Positions 12,960-25,900 of a DNA stretch of 64,000 bases are shown piece after piece. Numbering within the stretch: position 1 is the stretch's first letter; each line of letters opens with the position of its first letter. The notes under the pieces were generated by a model. It did not search any database, was not told the origin of the DNA, and worked only from the letters and a program-made list of their open reading frames with translations. The DNA comes from Vespula vulgaris. Lineage: Eukaryota > Arthropoda > Insecta > Hymenoptera > Vespidae. The translations under genes were made by a program, and so were the position numbers. The stretch lies in contig NC_066587.1 in assembly GCF_905475345.1 (NCBI RefSeq), positions 16,112,558 to 16,176,557 on the forward strand, written 5' to 3'.

Positions 12960-14368
12960 CGTGTTTCATGCACGCAAAAGAAAGAGAGAAGAAAGAGAAA
13001 GGGAAGAAGACAGACAGATAGGATCCTCTTTCTCCTTACGTTTTCACTTCAAGCCGAATGACGACGAACTGTTGAACTCCACGGGAGACGATCTAGTTGC
13101 GAGGAGAAACCTCGCTCAGATTCTATTTGAGAGTCAAATGACAACCGATTATCCGACTGGCTAACTCCTTCTGTGTTTGAAATCGATTTTCTAAGAAACA
13201 GGTACACATATTAAAGTTAACACACTTTTGAATAGATCTGTAAATCTATAGGTATGTTTAAGATTTATCATATCTTATAACATATTATTGATACTGGCTC
13301 TATTGTGTTTAAAAAAAAAAAAAAAAAAGTAATAATATATTTTTACCGACAGTATATTTATAATTAAAGTAGTTATTGAAATTATTAAAAATTCTGAACA
13401 AAATTATTAATATCACAAATTAAGCAAATAAGATACGGATGTATTAAAGATGAACATACTTTTGTATAGATCTATAGATCTACAAGTATTATTTAAAATC
13501 TATCATACCTTATAATAGATTGTCGTGACTGATTATTATATCCAAAATAGATATATATATATATATATATGTGCGCGCGTGTGTATATATATATATATAT
13601 AATGTTTGAAATTTATAGATATATTTAACACATTATTGACCGTTTATTAATTGCAAAAAGTATTGTGTTTCACCGACTATACTCATAATCGAATTAAAAT
13701 TATTATAAAAATAATATTAAAAATTTGTTTAAATTGATATTATATCAAAATTAAGTAGAACCACTATCCAAGACGATAAAAAATAATTATAATAACGATT
13801 TATATAATTTTATACTTTAATAATTATATAAGTTACATGCATGCATTGTAACCTGTCAATAATGTGTTAATACCAATTTTAATTTTCTTAGAAAATTTAA
13901 TAAAATTTTTTTAACACTACGTTAAAATCAAAATAAAATCTTCGACAGACATTACATTTTTATTCTGACAATTGGATTGATAAATACAGCTTACATTCTT
14001 TTTTGTTTTTTTTTTCCATAATTTTCATTGGCCGTTCGTTCAAGTATTCGAGAATAATAACGTGAATTAAATAACGTGATTTTTTTTTTTTGGTTTGTTT
14101 TTGTTTTCGTTTTCTTCAATATACACAAAATCCGATCAGAACATGATCAGGATTATCACACGATTAAATCTCAACCAAGGATAAATTATTTCACAAAGGT
14201 TGCGATTAATGATTTAAAACTTATTGCTGTACAACGTTATCTCGATATCAACGATATTGTTGCTAACGAAGAGATTTTTTCTTCGATAGAATACGATGAA
14301 GATAATCCTGTGATTTCGAGATTATAACGGACGTTTGAAATTTCTTGATATGTATACCTTAAAACATA
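12960..14368. other. intergenic between MGST-like and PI-PLC X genes, with an old duplication
   Basis: Positions 12960-13200 are the likely 5' UTR/promoter side of the MGST-like gene. Positions 13219-13750 contain two diverged copies of a roughly 230-bp AT-rich sequence (see separate entry). Positions 13760-14368 include the 3' UTR of the PI-PLC X gene, with a minus-strand AATAAA at 13964-13959. Confidence 0.4.
13219..13750. repeat. diverged tandem duplication, unit about 230 bp
   Basis: Copy 1 starts AACACACTTTTGAATAGATC (about 13219) and copy 2 AACATACTTTTGTATAGATC (about 13453). Matching blocks continue in order: ATCTATCATA-CTTATAA, ACCGAC-TATA and a terminal CAAATTAAG-A. Copy 2 is interrupted by a TA/GCGC microsatellite at 13549-13600. 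Confidence 0.6.
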
Positions 14369-16555
14369 TCATAAACGCCACTGAGCGATATTACTTTTCT
14401 TGATGTTCGATTGTATAGAAACATCTATTAGATTATTTCCAAGGAAGAAATCGGTAGCTACGATGTTCGTTTCCTTCCACCATTTCTCTTGAAATCTCAC
14501 CGTCAGATTTCTATTTACTGCGTCGGCCATTTGTCGTAATCCACCGGACGGTTTGAAGATAATATCCAATGGATACGGTGTCAGTTCTGCCATGACAGCC
14601 CACAATGGATTTGGACTATTCCTAGATCTTTTAGGACCCATTATCACATCGTCCAAATATTTGAATAAACCTTCCACTGTTTGCTGATTACCCCAGGCTT
14701 GAGACAAAGACGGCCAGAGCCATTCGTAACCTGATAATATTCAAGACAATCAAACCCTTTTATTGATACCTAATTCAAATTGACATATAACAAACGATTC
14801 ATGTCTAATTACTAACGGTATTACCATTCACCGTATGTTTGTCACCATAGCAAATGATCAATCGTCCACCACCGGTCCAAATATCATTGAGAGTTGGTCC
14901 AAGACCAACGACACCTCTATCAGGTTTCAAAATCAAGTCACCAAATTCTCGATGTAAAATCGTTGCCAATCTACGATGTCTACTCGGTCTACCCTCAAAA
15001 CCAACCGGAAATCTAAGATATAAGATAGATCACTTTGTTAATATCATATCGATAGAGATCAAACGATATTGTATTCCTCGATATCTTCACCTGTGAAAAT
15101 CCATGATAACGACCTCTCCCCTGGCAACGTCTAGAAAGTTACGAACGTCCTTGATGATCGCCGAAAGCGGTGTGATTCTTATTACATCGTGATTCACCCA
15201 AAACCTGTTGATGCTGTTACTTTCCTCACCGGGTGCTGTAGCGTTTGGTCTGGAAGGATAATAACCAACTCTGATATCGAGATAACGTATGCCATGTACC
15301 AATTGTGTCCAAACGTTGCGATCCTGAGTTAGCAAATAACGTTGGAAAACGTCTCTTCTAGTCAAATCACCGTGTTTGTAACAACCTGAGTTGTGTGTCC
15401 CGGGTATCATCAGGCTGCCGATTGGTAATCTTCCAAGTTGTCTTCTTCGTTTTTATAAAAATAATAATGCACATATGAGAATATGAATTAATGATTAATC
15501 GATATATATATACAATGATATATATATGTACCTCAAGTCATACATCCAAGTTGGCCAAATTCGTAAACAAGAGCTCATGAAGAGATTACCATCCTTGTAA
15601 AGAGCAACGTGATATTTCAAGCAATGTGGACCAGGAAGTGTAGCACCATCTCGAGTATCCCATCCACCTGGTAATGGAGGTCGACCTACCGTAATATTGG
15701 TCCGATAATATCCTCTTGGATGTTCCAACGGGGACAAGATCAATTTAGGTCTGATGGTTTTGTCTGGAAAATAATAGTGACCGTGATCGCGTCGACCGTG
15801 ATATCATACGTCTGATTCGCTCATTCGGAATAAAAAGAAGAAGAGAAAGAAAGATGCAATGAAAAAAGAGAAAAATAATTGATTCTAGAATATCTCATTG
15901 ATTTTTAGTTCGTGAAAATAAACATATAAAGAAATAAGTAAATAAGCAATTGATCATGTTATGTCGTACAATGTGCAAAAGAAGCAAACAAAACTTATTA
16001 CTATGCACTGGGTCAGCAGTGAACACCTTGATGGTATCTGGGTATTCTGTACTCGTAGGACAGTCCAGTTCCCAATTAACTTCTAATTCGGCATCGACGA
16101 CTTTATCACTGGCAGCGATTGGTCTCCATAAGGAGGAGACCGTCAACCATACCTTCCCACATTGTGCTGCCAAAGCTACAATAAGAACTATCGTTTCAAA
16201 ATATTCTTAAAAAATTTCGAATGATCGAAATGATTATAACGTGTCCCGTACGAATTAATTATCTCTGCCAATATTAATTTTAACAGGCTACATCCGCCAC
16301 ATATTCAAACTGTTTTTCAATTAACACATTTCATAAATAGTTTCTACCGAGTTTTATAAACAAAATATTGCAATCATATCATGAAGAAATTTGACTTAAC
16401 TTAACTTGTTTTAAAACGAATCAATGTAACTGAGAAAGTGTTGAAATAAATAATATCAGACGAACTTGGGCAAATAAAATAAAGATCAGCGAATGATTTG
16501 ACTTACCTATATCGCAGCATGCGTAAAGAAGCAAGAGAATGGTTCCTTTGATCAT
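14369..16555 (-). CDS. PI-PLC X domain-containing protein (PLCXD-like, probably secreted), 451 aa, 6 exons
   Basis: Exons: 16555-16507, 16175-16002, 15763-15532, 15441-15091, 15012-14825, 14730-14369; total 1356 nt with matching phases. The N-terminus MIKGTILLLLYACCDIA is a signal-peptide-like hydrophobic run, so I infer export or membrane anchoring. Residues about 20-150 form an N-terminal domain with N-glycosylation sequons (for example NKT at the exon 2/3 junction). The X domain follows: PGTHNSGCY with catalytic-type H168, RYLDIRV with D207 and R209, and FWVNHD with H236. These match the two-histidine plus D-x-R arrangement of bacterial PI-PLC. The C-terminal part includes GPTLNDIW, EWLWPSL and an N-L-T sequon near residue 405. 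Like other PLCXD proteins it lacks visible Y, PH, EF-hand or C2 domains. The substrate is not shown by sequence; family members act on, or are presumed to act on, phosphoinositides. Confidence 0.93.
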
Positions 16556-17450
16556 GATCGAGATTAATAGAATCCTCTTATCGATCACTCCAATTATATC
16601 TATCTAAATTAAATTCCCTTCGAAGTAATTCCTCTTTATTGTTGTTGATGTCGATGTCAAAGGTTCGACGACGTCGTAATACAACAAATCCTACGTTTTC
16701 TCTGTTTTCAATCTTTTTCGTCCCTCGAACTGAAAGTTCTCGAGACCGTATTCGAATCTTCAGGACATGGATCTTGAAATTTAATTTTATATTGAAACAA
16801 GTCTCCGTTTGTTTAAGTCTCAGTTTCAATCACTCGTTCAACATCGAGATCATCGAGAAACTTCAACGAAAGACGTTGTTGACGTTCCACCAGAGGTGTC
16901 CCGATTAAAAAAGGTTCAGAGAAATAAAGTGATCGAGGGACAACCCCAGACGACTCTGAACGAACACACCAACGTCGCTCGGTCAAGCTCGGACGTGCTC
17001 AGCTCTAGTTTAATATAGAACCCATTGGTTCGCTTGTAAAACGTTCGAGCACATTGTACCATCCTTCCATCACTTCCTCGGACACGTCAATTTGTTCAAA
17101 AAGGGGGGAACCGTGTTTTACCTACGTCTCTCTCTCTCTCTCCCTTACTCTCTTGAACCATTTTGTCGCTCCTCTTGGACTCTCTATCGACAACGTGTAG
17201 AACCAAGGGGTCAGACTCGGCCACCTAACATTAAACACCCCATTTCCTGCGTATCTTCAGAAGATAGATAGATGGATAGACAGAGAGAGAGAGAGAGAGA
17301 GAGACTCATACTGAACGACGATGGAAGGGCGATGATAAGGTTCCTGAGCATGCTGAGGGTGTTGGGGGAATGATTTTAATTTTACATTGAATTAAACACC
17401 CTCGCGTGTAGTCCGCGTGTCAGAAATATATCATGAGAGCGTTGTAGATT
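16556..17450 (-). promoter_or_regulatory. 5' flank and probable promoter of the PI-PLC X gene
   Basis: This stretch is less AT-biased than its surroundings (notably 16650-17250) and has no convincing coding frame; the ORFs in it are open by composition only. It lies directly upstream of the ATG at 16555. No TSS can be placed. Confidence 0.35.
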
Positions 17451-18085
17451 ACCAGATCATATTTCCAGCAAGTAGAGATATATTCATATATGTGTATATA
17501 TCATATAGGATATATACATATACATACATATATATATATGTATATACATGCAATATACATCCCTATTATATACCATGTATGTTATAATCGAGGACGTTTT
17601 ATGTAATAGATCTTCTAACTCTTCTTCTCAAAATTAAGATAATTATCTTAATTTGATGATGGCACTTCTTTTTCTTCCTTTTCTTCCAGTTCGATCATCC
17701 TCCTCTTTCTTTCTTCTCTCTTTATCTAATTGTGTAAATTTCAAATGAATTAGTCTAAAGTAAAACGTACGCTTTTTTAAAAAATACACATAGAGTTAGT
17801 TAGAAATTTATTTGGATAAAATTTGTATGCAGAGGACAAATATCATATCTTCCTATATATAAATACATTATCGTAAGATCTGTGTTGGAAATTCCAAAAA
17901 TCTATGTCACTTTTTTTCTTCCGGTTTGTTTTTTTTTTTATCGTTATGATAAAATTATGCTTGTTAAACGACGCTTATAATACAATGATACTGATTTTTA
18001 TTATTGTTGCATTAATTATCTGCAGAAAATTATGAGGGATTATAAAAAGTGACAAACATTTTTCGAAATACATTCAAATCCTTAC

Positions 18086-18086
<1 letters not shown>

Positions 18087-18140
<54 letters not shown>
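18087..18140. repeat. (AT)n microsatellite
   Basis: Almost uninterrupted TA dinucleotides, ending in a short ACATACATATATATAC tail. Confidence 0.95.
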
Positions 18141-18144
<4 letters not shown>

Positions 18145-19515
18145 CATATATATATACACATCTAATACCACCAAGTAATTAATGTTATTTATTTATCCTA
18201 ACTTTTGGTTATTGTGCTCGAAGTACGCGAGAAATGAAACAATTAAAAATAATTGTACTTATAGTAATGAAAGTAGAGTTCCTTAATACAAAATATTCTG
18301 TAAAATTAAAGGCAACAAAAACATTGTGGTCAAAAAAAAAAAAAGTAAAAGAAAAAAGAATCAGATTACCCAACAACGGTCGGATTGATGATTTTAATGA
18401 GTCAACAGTGATCAAAATAATGTAAACTAGTATCGAATCAAGAAAAACATTATTTTCTGATATTGAGAAAAATTGAAAGTTCCAAATTGACATTCGTATG
18501 AGCCTGTAATTATGACAGTGTTTCTAAATCATATATTTCTCATATTGAGATGCATACGTATTTTAATGTATTTAAATTATAATAATTAAAAATTATTTTT
18601 CTATAATGACAATAAACACAGGAGAAAGTAAATATATTTATTTTTTAAATAGACAATTGTTTGCATGTAAATTAAAAAATTTAAGAATAGAGTCTGTGTG
18701 TAACCAAAATATATCTCAATATCTCATATGACTTGGATCACTTTCATAATTACCAGACCAGTCAGTATTAAAAAATTTATGAAAATTAATATTCCTTGAA
18801 TTTAATCGAAATGACGATAATTATGAATATAATATAATATTAATAATCCCAAACATTTGAATAGAAAGAAGAAAAAAAAAAGAAAAAAAAAAATAACGAA
18901 TACGTTTAGGTACGATTAATATTTTTGATTTTTATTATTAACATAAATGATATTATATATATATATAAATTTGCTTACAATTACATGAAATTAATATTCC
19001 AATTTACAAGTGAAAAAAACCGACTCAATGGAATCATTATAAATACGTTTCTTGTTATTAACACAGTTGACTCTTTATTATCGTACGATAACCGTAATTT
19101 TCACGAACAGTGTACAATTTCATTTTTACTCCGAATATATATTGAATGATAGTGCATAGAAATGCGCGTGTGTATGTGTATGTGCGTGTTGTTGTTGTTG
19201 TTATTGTTATTACAAACATTTTTGTACACTGTAATTAAAGATAAATAGCAAAATCTACTTTTTCATTATTACACAGTAGGAAATAGATATAAAAGCACAA
19301 AACATCGAAGTGTAACATCATTTCATAAGACTAGCTTCAAGAAACATAGAAGAAATAATAATAATTCCATTAGGAGTTAGGATTTATAAAAAAAAAAGGG
19401 AAAAGAAAAAAAATAATAAAAAAAAATATATATATATATAAAGAATTGTGATATGATAACAGTGACCAAAGAGTTATGGAAAAAAGATATATAATATGTG
19501 TATGAATAGAGAGTA

Positions 19516-19567
<52 letters not shown>

Positions 19568-19588
19568 TAATAATAATAATAATAATAT
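19516..19588. repeat. (AAT)n microsatellite
   Basis: About two dozen TAA/AAT triplets with one interruption. In reverse it produces the poly-leucine ORF seen on the minus strand. Confidence 0.95.
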
Positions 19589-19940
19589 ACTTTGATTTGT
19601 TGAACATTATATTATACAATGTCCCTCATTTTAATCTGGTGGACACATACATTTTCGTACGTATTATTATTATCCTGTTTATCTGAAACAACTTTATAAT
19701 CAGCTTAGAAATTTATCGAGCCCTATGGCATATTATTTACGACGTAGTCTTACTTCCTTTTGTTATTTATTTATTAATTTTTTTTTTTCTGTATGTGTCT
19801 GTGTCTGTGTGTTAATAATATAATTGATTGATATTTAGATAATGCTTGCTGCATAAAATATCGTTATTTTATATAAGCATTTGAAGAAAATCATTTGTCA
19901 TAAGAGAGATGCTTATTTTAATAAATGTAATTCATTACGT

Positions 19941-19979
19941 TCACATAAGGCGACATCTTTCTTGACTTGGTGGGTCATC
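19941..19979 (-). other. Lam: terminal coding exon of the lamin gene carrying the CaaX box
   Basis: Minus-strand exon of 39 nt behind the acceptor TTTGTGTTTCAG. It encodes DDPPSQERCRLM and a TGA stop. It joins in phase 0 to the exon ending LYHQQ (donor CAG/GTATGA at 21669), across a 1.7 kb intron. It is too short to be found by ORF length. Without it the lamin would stop one codon after the donor and lack farnesylation. Confidence 0.9.
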
Positions 19980-22900
19980 CTGAAACACAAAATAGATTAC
20001 TTCAATGTTAAAAGATATTTTCAAAATAATGAAAAATTGAAGTTTTCTTTGCCATCACAGCCCAACATACTTAATGACCTAACAGAACTGTTTCTCCTCG
20101 TTTTTCATTAGTCACAAAAAAAAAGACAAGCATACATTAATCTCTTTTTATTTAAATATATATATATATATTCTTTCTTTATCTTTATTTACTTTATTTG
20201 CGATTATAAAGTATAGAAAAAAAAAGAAAGAAAAAAAAACACTTATTTCGTATTATTATTAAATTAATAATCGATAATGTAATTTATATATATAAATATC
20301 GAATATATTATTATTGAATTGAGAAAAAGCTTCCCGTATAAATAATCTATAACTATATAACTATAAGTATTTCTAAAGACAATGTGGTTAACTATGAGAA
20401 TGTGAATGTTTCCGCTCGTCAAACATATTATTTTCATAAACGCATATGATGTTTTAGTTATAAAAGCGTGAGTATAAAGGCATAATATAGGTGTGCTGCA
20501 TGAAGACCAACAAAGTAATAAGCCAAATAATCGTAGTATGATGAGAGTGCAGAAGATATTAATATCGTTGACAAGTAGCTGAACGATCGTACATCCGATT
20601 GGTTGAAATCAACTTACATAAGATGCCCATCAGAGTTCATGTGCCCAGGCACTTAATATGGGTAGAGATATCTTCTCTATGAAAACAAGAAGCGAGTGTC
20701 GGTAAAATGCGCAACACCCTCGTAAACAAATTCGATAATAATATAACTATATATGCAATTACATGATATATTTTCTACGATTATATACTTAATGTATGTA
20801 TGATATAAATATATTTGGAACACTTTTATTATAATAAAATATTTTCCATGTATATGTAAAATATATATATTAAATATTATAGGGTGGGCCAAAAATTCAT
20901 AGACGGATCAAAAGTTCTTAGGTGATGTTAAAAATCAATTATTTCTCATCGCAAACTTTTTGAGAGCTTAATATTTTTTTCACTCCTTTTTCTTTCTTTT
21001 TTTTTTTCCTTTTCAAATTGTAAAAGCAAGCATAGGAACTGTTTTGCAATCTGAAAAAGAATTAGCTTAAAAAGTCTCGAGAAAGATGATTAATTGATTT
21101 TTAAGATCGCCAAAAAACTTCGAATCTACCATCTATAAAATAATATTTAATCTTCGACGGTCTAAAGATAGAATAAATAGTTGAAACTTCTTCGTCTTTA
21201 TCTATAAAAGTTTTTAACAAGCTACTGTCAATATAGCCACATTGTCTTCTTCTCTCTTTTTTATTATTGTTTTTGGACGTCACTAGTTTGTATACAAACA
21301 AATGATCTAAAAAAAGTTTGTCCAAACTGTTTTTTTTTTTACTTGTTGACTGTTTTGTTCGTCTTTTTTTGTTTTTTTTTTATTTTTTTATTTTTGTCCT
21401 ACTAAAAATTAGAATATTGATTCTTGACATCACACTCGTTCCAGTAAAAATATACGAAAGTGATAAGAGCTACTTGATCCTACGTGAATAATTTGTTTTA
21501 ATGATAAGTTAATGTTGATTAACTTAGTTTAAAAAAAAATAAATAAATAAATAAATGAAAAAAGTAAGAAAAAAAAATGAAAGAAAAATTAGAAAGATAT
21601 ATGTAGTGTGTATATATATATATATGAACTTATCTGATATCACATATTCTCGAGATATTAATTCATACCTGCTGATGATAAAGATCTTCCGCAGGTCGGA
21701 ATCCTAAACTTTCTCTATGTCGCGATACAGATGTGGACAATTGTTGTCTTTTTCTTTCAGACGTTGCCATTTCCTATTTAAGAAATCAGAGATATTTTTT
21801 TTAATATTAATTATAAAATACATTTTACGCAAACATATTTAAAGAAAACGTTAAAAAGTAAAACAAGAAAGAAAAGAAAAAAATCATACTTCTGATTCAT
21901 TGTTTAGCAAAATTGTAGTCATATTTTCAGCAATGAACCATTTTTGACCCTTCATAACGATATTGGATGGTGGCTCGTGCGTTGCACCGATATCGGCCGA
22001 CCATACAGTTACACTTCCACCTGCATCGAGTTTTGCAGTTCGATGAAATTTAAAAACTGTTTCTAGAGTTCCAGCTTTGCGGAGAATTTGCCAGCCGCTA
22101 AGTCCAATCTCCTAATGATATAAAAGAAAAAAGGATAAAGAAAGAGAGAAAAATAATTGAATTATTATCGCAAACCATCGTTCAAATTTTCTGATCATAT
22201 TCATAACACATTACAATCGTAATAACGTATCTTAAATTTTTATACAATTTTATAATAATATTCATATTCTAATAATAACTTACTTTGTTACCCTTGTTAG
22301 TAAGTTTCACGTATCGACCTTGAGGATCAGCTTCTGTTATCTCTATATCACCCCTTGCCGTGCCACTGATACTATAGTCACTACTACTGCGTTCTTCACT
22401 TTCCTCCAATAACGTTCGCTTCCTTTTTCCTCCTCTAAGAGGCGTTTGTCTAGCTGGAGTACTTCTACTGCTACTTTGTACCACGCAACTAATACCACTT
22501 TGTGATGGTGTTATATTCAATCTGTAAAAATAGAAATAATATTTAATTGCTTTTTTCTGACGCATATAGACACCTACAAAATATTTTTTTTTTATTATTA
22601 TCATTGCTATTAAGAAACATTTTAAAAGTATATTTACCTAGCTTCCTCGGATTCTAACAATTTACGATACGCAGCAATCTCCAAGTCAAGAGCAACCTTT
22701 ATATCCATTAAATCTTGATATTCTTGTAATTGTTGAGCCATTTCATCTCTCATTCGTGCTAATTCTGCCTCATAAGCGGCTATATTCTCCGTATATCGGA
22801 TACGTTCGTTCTCTCGTAAACTTTCTAAATCCCTAGAAGAGAAATATTTTTTTTTTTATTTTTTTTATTAATATTTTCGCACGTAATATAAACTTAAGAA

Positions 22901-25900
22901 AGATCCATGTCGGAAATACATACCGGATTCTTGAGTTCAAAGCATTAGTAGAAGCTTCAAGCTCGTTGATCCTTTGCTTAAGAGTATCAATTCCAGATCG
23001 AGTTTGTCTCAATTCCTCGATGGCTGTGCTAGCTGCATCACTATTACGTTGAGCATGAGAAGTCAAGTTTTTGATCTTGTTCTCATATAATAATTCAATC
23101 TCCTCACGATTGACACGCATTTGTGCCTCATATTGATCACGTAATTCTTGCAACGATTGTTGTAATTTTGCTTCGTATTGTTCGGCCAATCTTCCATCGA
23201 TCTCAGAGATTTCAACCTAACAAAAAATATAAATGCGTGAGATATATATATCTTTCTTCTTTTGATAAATAAAACATATATATTTAAAAAAAAAAAAGAG
23301 AGAAAATAGATTATTTAAAATGAATATAAATAGAAACGAACCTGTCGCCTCGTACGCGTTTCAGTAAGCTCTTGCTGATAAACCTGGTCTTTAAAGCTAA
23401 TATCCTCTTTAAGACTTTGAATATGATTTTCAAGATCGATACGTTGTAACGTTTCCTCCTCGAGATGATGGCGCGTATCGTTCAGTGCCGCGTTCAAACG
23501 TTCGTTCTCCTTTTCCAATTCTCTATCCTTATCCGTGATTTTCTTACGTTCGGTTTGACTTTGAGTTAATTGAGATGTCAAATCACTGATTCTCGCCTCG
23601 CACAAACTCAAATTCCTTTCAGCTATTTGCAAATCCTTTGTCTTCTTTTCCAATCTGTAATAATAAAAAGTAAGAATAAGAAAAACAATGATATATATTT
23701 AATAATATATTTAATATATATATATATAAAATAAATGAGACAGTGATTATAAAAGTGTATTAAGTCGTTTGAGATATTAAAAAATATATATATAGTGTCG
23801 CACAAGCTATTATGAAAATAATAAAATTACATAAAGAAATTACTTTTTTCAAAATGAAATATATTTACCTTTTCCGTCCTTATTATTATATAAAAAAAAA
23901 TAATTTTACACAAAAATATCATTTACAAATCCAAATGTCTCAAAATATCTCGGCACGAAAAAAGATATTATAATAAGTAACTTTTATAATCATCGGTTTA
24001 TTCTTATTTTTATTTCAAAGATTTTGTAAGATTGAGAATCAATGGGATTTAACGTTTTATTTTCAAAGAAAATTCTAAAAGACACGTTTCTAATACTCCC
24101 CTAATTTCCAGTTAGATACCGGGAAGCTGATTCTTAAAATAAAAGCGCTTCGTAGAGGGAGAAAACTCGAAATATCGTGTTTCTCCATTCTTCTCGACTT
24201 AGAGATACCTCCTATCTATCTATCTATTTTTCTCTTCCATCGTTTTAGATTAGATATGTAATTATTAAAAACATCATTGATATATTTCTTACTTTTTTTC
24301 TTTCTTTCTATTTTAAACTTCAACCATCTAGTTTCATAAATCGTTGAATATTTAGTTTCATAAACAATATTTAAAAAAATTTCATTCATATTTTCAAACT
24401 CATTCTTTTCTTGATCTAACCACAGTACAAACAGGAAATTATAAACCACAATGAGAAAAATTCCTTTTAGATTAAATCTAATTATTGATAACGTCATTGA
24501 CATACTTCCTTTTTTTCTATTCTAAACATTTACCATTTAGTTTTCTAAAAACTTTGATATTTCAATGTAAGATGTTTCTTTTAAATTTTCATTCATATTT
24601 GCAAATTCATTCTTTTCTTGACCTACCATTTACAATAGAACAGGAAATTACAAACCACTGAGATGATACTCGCAAAATTAATTATCGTACTGTCCCTTCT
24701 TTCCAGATGTTTACGAGTATCTGAATAATTCTCTAATCGAAATCTATGAATTGGCAAATCAAATATTTAATAAAATCAAATCAAATAAAATAAAACAAAA
24801 AGAAAAAATATATACACACGATTTAATTGGTCATCGAAAAATAAAACAAGAATCATTTTAACGTCTTATGACCTTGATGACTCGAGTCTGAAATACGCGA
24901 ATCTATCTTTATATCAAAAATAAAAAAAAAAGATATATATATATATATATCAGTAAGAATTTTCTAATTCTTGGATCGTGCGAAGGCCACTCTTTTTCGC
25001 CGATCACATCTCGAAATCCTTGGGCTACTAGTAGAAGCAACAATGAATAATATATTGCGTGACTATACAGGACGAGGTCAAGATGTTTTTATCCTAAACG
25101 ATTAAACGAGTTTCATCTGACGAGTGAATCGAGCGACTACGTCATCTCCAGAAATCGTCCATTTTTATTTATGTGTATCTTTAAAAAAGAAGAAAGAAAA
25201 AGAAAGGAAAAGAAATAAAGAGAAGGAAAAGAAAAAGAAAAAAAAAAAGAGAAAAAGAATTAGAAAAAGATAAAAAGAGATTGTGAAACTAGAAACGAAA
25301 TGTTTTTATCTTTTCTTATCTTTAGAATATTCGAAATGAATATGGCTAACCAGTTTGATTGCTTAAAACCAGTTACATACATGCATTAGCTTTATTCCAC
25401 CACGCTTATCACTATCAAATGTCAAGAAAAAAGTACTTTCCATGGTGATGGTGAGGATAATAGTATAGTAGTGGTAATGGTAGTAGTGGGGACGAATAAA
25501 CTTGTCTACGGTAGGGGACAAAGAGAGAAACTCGCGTAGGAGGCTCAGCGTCTGAATCGTTTCCATTTACTTAAGTATTTCGAGTTTGAAGTCTCGAAAA
25601 AAAAAACAATTTCAAAAAAAAAAAAGAAAAAAGAGATGAAAAAAATAAAACATGTTTCAAAAAATATCGCAGAAAATCATCTGTTAACGTATAGTTTATA
25701 AATTAATAAATTAATATAGTTTAATATACAACATAAAAGAAAAATAAATAAATAAATACAAAAAAGAAATAATAATAATAATTTCTAGAATACTTGCATC
25801 AAGTACATTCTCTACACAATTCTCTAATTGCAATAATTATAATTCATAAATTAACGAATTAGTACGACTAAAAAAAGGAAAGAAAAGAAAATAGAACTGT

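Larger units (their letters stand above)
17451..19940. other. Lam: AT-rich non-coding DNA; right part is lamin 3' UTR
   Basis: Contains (AT)n at 18087-18140 and (AAT)n at 19516-19588 and no supported gene. The lamin 3' UTR runs left from 19940. Overlapping minus-strand AATAAA hexamers at about 19775-19766, some 170 nt past the stop, are the nearest polyA candidates. Confidence 0.4.

Noticed and set aside
12826..13164. Plus-strand ORF of 112 codons
   Set aside because: Its left half is antisense to MGST-like exon 1 and the rest is purine-rich low complexity.
15950..16210. Plus-strand ORF of 86 codons
   Set aside because: Antisense shadow of PI-PLC X exon 2.
19881..20111. Plus-strand ORF of 76 codons
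   Set aside because: It lies opposite the lamin CaaX exon and has no family features; the minus-strand exon explains the local composition.
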